From positions 1 through 12,411 of the forward strand of contig JAABTC010000025.1 in the NCBI GenBank assembly GCA_011390055.1: DNA of 12,411 nt, in the 5' to 3' direction. Positions 1-5,231 of this stretch are shown piece by piece; the first letter of the stretch is position 1, and every line of letters begins with the position of its first letter. The notes under the pieces were generated by a model. That model was not told the origin of the DNA, ran no database searches, and saw nothing but the letters and a program-made list of their open reading frames with translations. Made by a program: the position numbers and the translations under genes. The DNA is from Burkholderiales bacterium. Its GTDB lineage: Bacteria > Pseudomonadota > Gammaproteobacteria > Burkholderiales > Burkholderiaceae_C.

Positions 1-616
1 AGCTGCCTTCCTGCATGTTGCCGTCGCAGATGCCCAGCCAGACCACCAGCGCGTGCAGCGCCTTGGCGTACTCCACCGCTTCGGCCGACGAGCGCATGTC
101 GGGTTCGGTGACGATCTCGAGCAGCGGCGTGCCGGCCCGGTTGAGGTCGATGCCGGTCTGACCCTGGTAATCCTCGTGCAGGCTCTTGCCCGCGTCTTCC
201 TCGAGGTGGGCGCGCGTCAGGTGGACGGTCTTTTTTTCCGTTCGCCCTGAGCCTGTCGAAGGGCCGACCTCGATCTGTAGGCTGCCGCCCTGCACCACCG
301 GCGTCTCGTACTGGCTGATCTGGTAGCCCTTGGGCAGGTCGGGGTAGAAGTAGTTCTTGCGAGCGAAGATCGACAGCGGTGCCACCTTCGCGCCCACGGC
401 CAGGCCGAACCGGATCGCCCGTTCGACCGCGCCGCGGTTCATCACCGGCAAGGTGCCGGGCAGCGCCAGGTCGACCGCGCAGGCCTGCGTGTTCGGCGCG
501 GCGCCGAAGGCGGTGCTGGCACCGCTGAAGATCTTGCTGGCGGTGGACAGCTGGGCGTGCGTTTCCAGGCCGATCACCACCTCGTAGCCACGGATCAGCG
601 GCGGGGCGGCGCTCAT
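1..616 (-). CDS. gatB: Asp/Glu-tRNA(Asn/Gln) amidotransferase subunit B, N-terminal 205 codons (runs off the window)
   Basis: GatB binds the misacylated Asp-tRNA(Asn) or Glu-tRNA(Gln), activates the side-chain carboxylate with ATP and receives ammonia from GatA; it acts in the cytoplasm as part of GatCAB. I read the protein by reverse complement: it opens MSAAPPLIRGYEVVIGLETH, followed by family blocks FARKNYFYPDLPKGYQISQY (about residues 90-110), LTRAHLEEDAGKSLHEDY, GIDLNRAGTPLLEIVTEPD and VVWLGICDGNMQEGS at the window edge. The start ATG (616-614) overlaps the gatA stop as ATGA, so translation is probably coupled. Only the N-terminal part of the catalytic domain is present; the helical and tRNA-binding C-terminal domains lie outside. 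Odd: residues 118-127 (GPSTGSGRTE) are extra relative to the family and are encoded by a dispersed DNA repeat (see separate entry). Identity is secure. Confidence 0.95.
   Translation of the reverse strand, partial: MSAAPPLIRGYEVVIGLETHAQLSTASKIFSGASTAFGAAPNTQACAVDLALPGTLPVMNRGAVERAIRFGLAVGAKVAPLSIFARKNYFYPDLPKGYQISQYETPVVQGGSLQIEVGPSTGSGRTEKKTVHLTRAHLEEDAGKSLHEDYQGQTGIDLNRAGTPLLEIVTEPDMRSSAEAVEYAKALHALVVWLGICDGNMQEGS
239..264. repeat. Dispersed intergenic-type repeat embedded in gatB
   Basis: The core ttcgccctgagcctgtcgaa begins at 241 and is followed by gggc; GCCCT and AGGGC at its ends are inverted, giving a short potential hairpin. I recognise this word (also read as cttcgacaggctcagg) as a very common dispersed repeat in beta- and other proteobacterial genomes, usually between genes. 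Here it sits inside gatB in frame and is translated as PSTGSGRTE. That it is a repeat in this genome cannot be shown from the window, which holds a single copy. Confidence 0.6.
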
Positions 617-2154
617 CGGCTCGCCCCCGGACGTCGTTGATGGAAATCGGTGGCCTGCTGGAAGGCGTGCGCCGCGTGCAGCAGGCCGCCTTCGGCGAAG
701 TAGTCGCCGATCAGCTGCAGACCGACCGGCATGCCCGCACCTTCGGCCGAACGGGCGAAGCCCGCCGGAATGCTCATGCCGGGCAGCCCGGCCAGGCTCG
801 CGGGCAGCGTGAAGATGTCGGCCAGGTAGGCCGCCACCGGGTCGTCGCCCTGGGCCCCCAGCGGCCAGGCCACCGTGGGTGCGACCGGCCCGGCGATCAC
901 GTCGCACTGCGCGAAGCACTGCTGAAAGTCGTCGGCGATCATGCGACGCAGGCGCTGCGCCTGCAGGTAGTAGGCGTCGTAGTAGCCGTGGCTCAGCACG
1001 TAGGTGCCGATCATGATGCGGCGCTTGACCTCGGCACCGAAGCCTTCGGCGCGGGTCTTCGCATACATGTCGGCCAGGTCGGCGTATTGCGCCGCGCGGT
1101 GGCCGAACTTCACGCCGTCGAAGCGCGACAGGTTCGAGCTGGCTTCGGCCGGCGCGATGATGTAGTACACCGGGATCGACAGTTCGGTGCGCGGCAGGCT
1201 CACGTCGACGAGCGTAGCGCCCAGCTTTTCCAGCTGCGCCAGCGCTTCGGACAAGGCTTGGTGCACGTCGCTCGACAACGCGGCCGGGAAGAACTCGCGC
1301 GGCAGGCCGACGCGAAGACCTTCGAGCGGCCGGCCAGTGCTGGCGCCCGCGCGCGGCGTGCGCATCTGGCCCGCGTAGTCTTGGGCCGGCCGGTCGGCGC
1401 TGGTCGCATCACGGGGGTCGAAGCCGCTCATCGCCGAGAGCAGCAAGGCGCAATCCTCGGCCGAGCGGGCCAACGGGCCGGCCTGGTCGAGGCTCGAAGC
1501 GAACGCCACCATGCCCCAGCGCGAGCACACGCCGTAGGTCGGCTTGATGCCGGTCACGCCCGAGAAGCTCGCGGGTTGGCGAATCGACCCGCCCGTGTCG
1601 GTGCCGGTCGCGGCCGGCAGCAGGCGCGCCGCCACCGCAGCGGCCGAGCCGCCCGACGAGCCTCCCGGAACCCGCGTGACGTCCCACGGGTTCTTCACCG
1701 ACCCGAAGGCCGAGTTCTCGTTGGCCGAGCCCATCGCGAACTCGTCGCAATTGAGCTTGCCCAGGCTGACCATGCCGGCGCCCGGCGCAGCGCCCGGCTC
1801 GCCGGCGCCCAGCCGCGCGACCACGGTGGCGTCGAACGGGCTGGCATAGCCGGCCAGCATCTTCGAGCCGGCCGTGGTCGGCATGCCGGCGGTGACGAAG
1901 ATGTCCTTGTGCGCCACCGGCACACCGGCCAGCGGGCCGAGCACCTCACCCCGATCGCGCCGCGCGTCGATCGCCTGGGCCTGGGCCCGGGCGGCGTCAC
2001 CCGCCACGTGCAGGAAGGCACCCAGGCCGCGTGCGGCCTCGATCCGCGCCAGCAGGTGGTCCACCGCCTCGCGGCTGGACACCTTGCGTGCGGCCAGCGC
2101 GCAGCCCAGTTCGGCGGCGCCCCAGTCGTGCAGGTCGTGCGTTGCGCCCATCAT
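613..2154 (-). CDS. gatA: Asp/Glu-tRNA(Asn/Gln) amidotransferase subunit A (amidase)
   Basis: GatA hydrolyses glutamine (or asparagine) and channels the ammonia to GatB, which amidates Asp-tRNA(Asn) or Glu-tRNA(Gln). The protein of 513 residues is an amidase-signature enzyme with its whole Ser-cisSer-Lys triad visible: K83 in AHKD, S166 in PGGSSGGSA and nucleophile S190 in DTGGSIRQPA. The C-terminal half carries SLDQAGPLA, GVKFGHRA, a tract ending RIMIGTYVLSHGYYDAYY and LPGMSIPAGF, all typical of GatA rather than of general amidases. Two tandem ATGs (2154 and 2151) are possible; the first overlaps the gatC stop (ATGA), so I chose it. The 3' end overlaps the gatB start by the same ATGA. Odd: about eight extra residues (around 119-126, GEPGAAPG) lie between K83 and S166, making the Lys-to-Ser spacing 107 instead of the 99 I expect. 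A long variable linker is also present near residue 270. Confidence 0.97.
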   Translation of the reverse strand: MMGATHDLHDWGAAELGCALAARKVSSREAVDHLLARIEAARGLGAFLHVAGDAARAQAQAIDARRDRGEVLGPLAGVPVAHKDIFVTAGMPTTAGSKMLAGYASPFDATVVARLGAGEPGAAPGAGMVSLGKLNCDEFAMGSANENSAFGSVKNPWDVTRVPGGSSGGSAAAVAARLLPAATGTDTGGSIRQPASFSGVTGIKPTYGVCSRWGMVAFASSLDQAGPLARSAEDCALLLSAMSGFDPRDATSADRPAQDYAGQMRTPRAGASTGRPLEGLRVGLPREFFPAALSSDVHQALSEALAQLEKLGATLVDVSLPRTELSIPVYYIIAPAEASSNLSRFDGVKFGHRAAQYADLADMYAKTRAEGFGAEVKRRIMIGTYVLSHGYYDAYYLQAQRLRRMIADDFQQCFAQCDVIAGPVAPTVAWPLGAQGDDPVAAYLADIFTLPASLAGLPGMSIPAGFARSAEGAGMPVGLQLIGDYFAEGGLLHAAHAFQQATDFHQRRPGASR

Positions 2155-2459
2155 TCGACCACCCGCGGCACGAGAAAGAGGCCGTCTTCGACCACCGGCG
2201 CGCTGGCCTGGTTGCGCTGCCGCGCGTCGGGTGCATCGGTCTCGGTGACGATGTCCTCGCGCAAGCGCAACGCGACGGCCTGCACCGCCGACAGGGGTGT
2301 GTACAGCGGCTCGACACCGCGCGTGTCGACCGCGCTCATCTGCTCGACGATGCGAAAGAAGCCGTTGAGCTGGCCCAACATCGCGGCCTGCTCGTCGTCC
2401 TTCAATTCAAGCCGCGCCAAATGGGCGATGCGCTTCACGTCGTCTCGGCTCAGGGGCAT
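2151..2459 (-). CDS. gatC: Asp/Glu-tRNA(Asn/Gln) amidotransferase subunit C
   Basis: GatC is the small belt-like subunit that wraps around GatA and GatB and stabilises the complex; it has no catalytic role of its own. The 102-residue protein has the normal length and wording: MPLSRDDVKRIAHLARLEL at the N-terminus, LNGFFRIVEQMSAVDTRGVE in the middle and the C-terminal tail ending EDGLFLVPRVVE. It is first in the minus-strand gatCAB operon and divergent from mreB, with 198 bases between their starts. The ATG at 2459-2457 fits the usual MPLS N-terminus; I see no convincing Shine-Dalgarno sequence in front of it. The stop codon overlaps the first gatA ATG. Confidence 0.96.
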   Translation of the reverse strand: MPLSRDDVKRIAHLARLELKDDEQAAMLGQLNGFFRIVEQMSAVDTRGVEPLYTPLSAVQAVALRLREDIVTETDAPDARQRNQASAPVVEDGLFLVPRVVE

Positions 2460-2657
2460 GGCACAGCGCTGGAAGAGGGGTCAAAAAAGCCGCCGCAACG
2501 TTGCTTTTCGACGGCTTCGACGCAGGGGAGTCAGGTATTATCGCCGCCCATCAAGACCCTCCAGCGCCCCACGGCGCGGGGGGTTTTCTTGCAAGAGCGG
2601 TCGCACCTGTCACCAAACGCATTCGGCTCCTTCGCACTTCCCCTCGCACCCATCACC
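2460..2657. promoter_or_regulatory. Divergent gatC / mreB intergenic region with a -10-like element
   Basis: This 198-base non-coding gap must hold the start signals of both gatCAB (left) and mreBCD-mrdA-rodA (right). The best element is TATTAT at 2536-2541 on the plus strand, which on the minus strand reads GATAAT (2542-2537), so the same bases could serve either direction. No good -35 hexamer lies at the usual spacing on either strand. A 10-bp palindrome gcaacgttgc occurs at 2495-2504, flanked by AAAAGC and GCTTTT. No clear Shine-Dalgarno sequence precedes mreB. The promoter call is tentative. Confidence 0.35.
2557..2587 (+). terminator. Terminator-like hairpin in the mreB leader
   Basis: The plus strand can fold as CCCTCC (2557-2562), bulged A2563, GCGCC (2564-2568), loop CCAC, GGCGC (2573-2577) and GGGGGG (2578-2583), which gives 11 pairs with one G-U and one bulge. 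TTTT follows directly at 2584-2587 and then CTT. This is the shape of an intrinsic terminator pointing toward mreB and ending about 70 bases before its ATG. No plus-strand gene lies upstream, so it is either an attenuator in the mreB leader or the end of a short transcript from the -10-like element at 2536-2541. Function is inference; the fold is read directly. Confidence 0.55.
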
Positions 2658-3701
2658 ATGTTCGGATCCCTGCGCCGCTACTTCTCCACCGACCTCGCCA
2701 TCGACCTCGGCACCGCCAACACCCTGATCTACGTGCGCGGCAAGGGCATCGTGCTCGACGAGCCGTCGGTGGTGGCGATCCGGCACGAGGGCGGGCCCAA
2801 CGGCAAGAAGACGATCCAGGCCGTCGGCGCCGAGGCCAAGGCGATGCTCGGCAAGGTGCCCGGCAACATCGAAGCCATCCGGCCGATGAAGGACGGCGTG
2901 ATCGCCGACTTCACCGTCACCGAGCAGATGTTGAAGCAGTTCATCAAGATGGTCCACCCACGCTCGATGATGAAACCGAGCCCGCGCATCATCGTCTGCG
3001 TGCCCTGCGGCTCGACCCAGGTCGAGCGCCGTGCGATCCGGGAATCGGCGCTCGGCGCCGGCGCCAGCGAGGTGTTCCTGATCGAAGAGCCGATGGCCGC
3101 GGCGATCGGCGCCGGCCTGCCGGTCAGCGAGGCCAGCGGCTCGATGGTGGTCGACGTCGGCGGTGGAACCACCGAGGTCGGCGTGATCTCGCTCGGCGGC
3201 ATGGTCTACAAGGGCTCGGTGCGCGTCGGCGGCGACAAGTTCGACGAAGCCATCATCAACTACATCCGCCGCAACTACGGCATGCTGATCGGCGAGCCGA
3301 CGGCCGAAGCCATCAAGAAGAGCATCGGCTCGGCTTTCCCGGGCTCCGAAGTCAAGGAGATGGAAGTCAAGGGCCGCAACCTCTCCGAAGGCGTGCCGCG
3401 CAGCTTCACGATCAGCAGCAACGAGATCCTCGAAGCCCTGACCGACCCGCTGAACCAGATCGTCTCCAGCGTGAAGAACGCGCTCGAGCAGACCCCGCCC
3501 GAGCTCGGCGCCGACATTGCCGAGCGCGGCATGATGCTCACCGGCGGCGGTGCGCTGCTGCGCGATCTCGACCGCCTGCTGGCCGAAGAAACCGGCCTGC
3601 CGGTGCTGGTGGCCGAAGACCCACTCACCTGCGTCGTGCGCGGTTGCGGCATGGCCCTGGAGCGCATGGAGCGGCTCGGGTCGATCTTCACGTCGGAGTG
3701 A
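2658..3701 (+). CDS. mreB: Rod-shape determining protein MreB (bacterial actin homologue)
   Basis: MreB polymerises under the inner membrane and guides the elongation machinery (MreCD, RodZ, RodA-PBP2) to keep a rod shape. The 347-residue protein has the whole actin-fold signature: phosphate-1 loop DLGTANT at residues 16-22, LIEEP at 141-145 with the catalytic glutamate, phosphate-2 loop DVGGGTTEVGV at 166-176 and the adenosine motif MMLTGGGALLRDL at 292-304. The N-terminus MFGSLRRYFSTDLAIDLGT has the short amphipathic membrane-targeting segment. The frame stays open well upstream, but the ATG at 2658 is chosen because the family starts with MF(G/S).L. It is the first gene of the mre-mrd operon; mreC follows after 21 bases. 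Confidence 0.98.
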   Translation: MFGSLRRYFSTDLAIDLGTANTLIYVRGKGIVLDEPSVVAIRHEGGPNGKKTIQAVGAEAKAMLGKVPGNIEAIRPMKDGVIADFTVTEQMLKQFIKMVHPRSMMKPSPRIIVCVPCGSTQVERRAIRESALGAGASEVFLIEEPMAAAIGAGLPVSEASGSMVVDVGGGTTEVGVISLGGMVYKGSVRVGGDKFDEAIINYIRRNYGMLIGEPTAEAIKKSIGSAFPGSEVKEMEVKGRNLSEGVPRSFTISSNEILEALTDPLNQIVSSVKNALEQTPPELGADIAERGMMLTGGGALLRDLDRLLAEETGLPVLVAEDPLTCVVRGCGMALERMERLGSIFTSE

Positions 3702-3722
3702 CGGCGCCGCGGCCCACCGCGC

Positions 3723-4658
3723 ATGCTCGGCACCCTCGACCGCACCCCGCCACCCTTCTTTCGCCAGGGCTACTCGGCCCTGACGAAGGTGGTCTTTTTT
3801 TCGGCGCTTTCGGTGTTCCTGATGGTGGCCGACACCCGCGTGGCCCTGGTGGCCAACCTGCGCCCCGCCATCGCGACCGCGCTGGCCCCCGTTCAACGCG
3901 GCCTGCTGGTGCCGGTGGAACTGGTCACCGGCGGCAGTGACTACTTGGCCGGCCTGCGCGCGGCCTTGCAGAGCGAAGACGCGGCGCGCCGGCAGCTGGC
4001 GCTGCAGGCCGACCGGGTGGCCCTGGCCGAACGCCTGGCCGTCGAGAACGGCCGGCTGCGCGGCCTGCTCGAGCTGCAACCGGCGCTGGCGGTGCGCAGC
4101 CAGGCCGCCGAGGTGCTCTACGAAGCGGCCGACCCGTACTCGCGCAAGCTCTTCATCAACCGTGGCGCGGCCCAGAACATCGGCCTCGGTGCGCCGGTGG
4201 TCAACGAAGCCGGCGTGCTGGGACAGGTGACGCGGCTGTACCCGCTGTCAGCCGAAGTGACGCTGCTGACCGACAAGGACGCCGCGATCCCGGTCATCAA
4301 CACGCGCACGCAGCAGCGCGGCGCGGCCTACGGCGGCCTCGAGAAGGGCAGCGCGATGGAGCTGCGCTTCGTGGCAGCGAACGCCGACGTCAAGGTCGGT
4401 GACCTTCTGCACACCGCGGGCGTGGACGGCGTGTACCCGGCCGGCCTGGCCGTTGCCAAGGTTGCGCAAGTCGAGCGCCAGGCCGAAGGCGGCTTCGCGC
4501 GCGTGCTGCTGGTGCCGGCCGCCCAAGCCGACGGCGTGCGGCATGTGCTGGTGCTCGAGCCGCTCTCCGCGCAGCTTCCGCCGAAGCCGGCGCCGCAGCC
4601 CGAGTTGCCCGCCAAGGCCGTCAAGCAGGGCAGCAAACGCCCAGGGACGGCGCCATGA
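3723..4658 (+). CDS. mreC: Rod-shape determining protein MreC
   Basis: MreC is a bitopic inner-membrane protein whose periplasmic part binds and activates PBP2, linking the MreB filament to wall synthesis. The 311-residue protein shows a short cytoplasmic N-terminus (MLGTLDRTPPPFFRQG), one membrane segment at about residues 20-40 and a coiled coil at about 75-110 (EDAARRQLALQADRVALAE). A beta-rich MreC domain follows, with YSRKLFINRGAAQNIGLGAPV, GVLGQVTRL and VTLLTDKDAAIPV. A low-complexity Pro/Ala/Lys tail ends it. Start and wording match the family; no obvious Shine-Dalgarno sequence precedes it, so translation may depend on coupling with mreB. Its stop TGA (4656-4658) overlaps an ATG at 4655, but that ATG is not in the mreD frame (see the mini-ORF entry). 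Confidence 0.96.
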   Translation: MLGTLDRTPPPFFRQGYSALTKVVFFSALSVFLMVADTRVALVANLRPAIATALAPVQRGLLVPVELVTGGSDYLAGLRAALQSEDAARRQLALQADRVALAERLAVENGRLRGLLELQPALAVRSQAAEVLYEAADPYSRKLFINRGAAQNIGLGAPVVNEAGVLGQVTRLYPLSAEVTLLTDKDAAIPVINTRTQQRGAAYGGLEKGSAMELRFVAANADVKVGDLLHTAGVDGVYPAGLAVAKVAQVERQAEGGFARVLLVPAAQADGVRHVLVLEPLSAQLPPKPAPQPELPAKAVKQGSKRPGTAP

Positions 4659-4693
4659 TCATGCAGACTCCGACTCCGAGGACCGCGCCATGA
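4655..4693 (+). other. 12-codon mini-ORF bridging mreC and mreD
   Basis: Reading from the ATG that overlaps the mreC stop gives MIMQTPTPRTAP and then TGA at 4691-4693, which overlaps the ATG of mreD at 4690. Both ends are therefore ATGA stop/start overlaps. Its first three residues, MIM, equal those of MreD, so it is most simply the relic of the original mreD start left after the local duplication. It may still pass ribosomes from mreC to mreD. I do not claim that the peptide has a function. Confidence 0.5.
4678..4682 (+). promoter_or_regulatory. Shine-Dalgarno sequence of mreD
   Basis: GAGGA ends 7 bases before the ATG at 4690. It supports the 4690 start over the second in-frame ATG at 4696 and shows that the downstream copy of the duplicated junction is the one fitted for initiation. 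Confidence 0.6.
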
Positions 4694-5211
4694 TCATGCC
4701 GCGGGGCTCCGACCAGCTGCTGCTGCCGGTCAACCCACTTTTCATCGGCCTGTCGCTGCTGTTGGCGTTGGCGTTCAACCTGCTGCCGCTGGGGCGCAAC
4801 CCGGCGCTGCCCGACCTGCTGGCACTGACGCTGGCCTTCTGGGCGGTGCACCAGCCACGACGCGTGGGCATCGGCATCTCGTTCATGTTCGGCCTGTTGA
4901 TGGACGTGCACCAGGGTGCGCTGCTCGGCCAGCATGCGCTGTCGTACACCCTGCTGGCCTTCGGTGCGCTGGCGATGTCGCGCCGCCTGAACTGGTTCAC
5001 GCTGCTTCAGCAGGCGCTGCAGGTGCTGCCCTTGTTCGCCGCGATGCACACGGTGGCGCTGCTGGTGCGGCTGGCCGCCGGCGACCTGTTCCCCGGCTGG
5101 AGCCTGTTCATCGCGCCGCTGATCGAGGCCGCGTTGTGGCCCTTCATCACGCTCGTGCTGCTGGCGCCGCAGCGGCGCGCGCCCGATCCCGACGAAAATA
5201 GGCCGCTGTGA
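4690..5211 (+). CDS. mreD: Rod-shape determining protein MreD
   Basis: MreD is a small multi-pass inner-membrane protein of the elongasome that works with MreC and modulates its activation of PBP2. The 173-residue product is strongly hydrophobic, with about five or six membrane segments. It carries the family phrases LLLPVNPLFI near the start, LPDLLALTLAFWAVHQPRRVGIG and FMFGLLMDVHQGALLGQHALSY. The ATG at 4690 is preceded by GAGGA; the frame is open further upstream inside mreC, but that stretch is only a shadow of mreC. It is followed after 16 bases by mrdA. Confidence 0.93.
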   Translation: MIMPRGSDQLLLPVNPLFIGLSLLLALAFNLLPLGRNPALPDLLALTLAFWAVHQPRRVGIGISFMFGLLMDVHQGALLGQHALSYTLLAFGALAMSRRLNWFTLLQQALQVLPLFAAMHTVALLVRLAAGDLFPGWSLFIAPLIEAALWPFITLVLLAPQRRAPDPDENRPL

Positions 5212-5231
5212 TGCCCCGGCCGCGCACGTGA
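5211..5231 (+). other. 6-codon mini-ORF bridging mreD and mrdA
   Basis: ATG at 5211-5213 shares its first base with the mreD stop (TGATG). It reads MPRPRT and ends in TGA at 5229-5231, overlapping the GTG start of mrdA at 5228 (GTGA). The design is the same as at mreC/mreD. No Shine-Dalgarno sequence lies in front of the mrdA GTG, so re-initiation through this short frame is a plausible way to reach it. Chance is an equally possible explanation for so short a frame. Confidence 0.3.

Larger units (their letters stand above)
4646..4699 (+). repeat. Tandem 19-base direct repeat at the mreC/mreD junction
   Basis: The word gac(g/c)gcgccatgatcatgc occurs at 4646-4664 and again at 4681-4699, with a 35-base offset and a single mismatch. 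The first copy holds the mreC stop overlapped with ATG (ATGA at 4655-4658); the second holds the mreD start. A looser copy of CTCCGAC follows each unit (4668-4674 and 4707-4713). This looks like a small tandem duplication of an original ATGA overlap. Confidence 0.75.

Noticed and set aside
637..2727. Long plus-strand ORF (696 codons) antisense to gatA and gatC
   Set aside because: It is rich in Arg, His and Gly, has no recognisable domain and mirrors gatA, whose catalytic residues are intact. Long antisense frames are normal in DNA with such high GC at third codon positions.
3791..3798. T-runs inside mreC (near 3793), rodA (near 7844) and gatB (near 231) as terminators or slippage sites
   Set aside because: No GC-rich stem lies in front of them on the coding strand, and each codes normally for Phe or Lys in place.
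2610..4079. Minus-strand ORF of 489 codons antisense to mreB and mreC
   Set aside because: His/Ala/Asp-rich shadow of mreB codons; no family features.
4655..4663. ATGs at 4655 and 4661 as the mreD start
   Set aside because: Both are out of the mreD frame and lead to a stop at 4691-4693.
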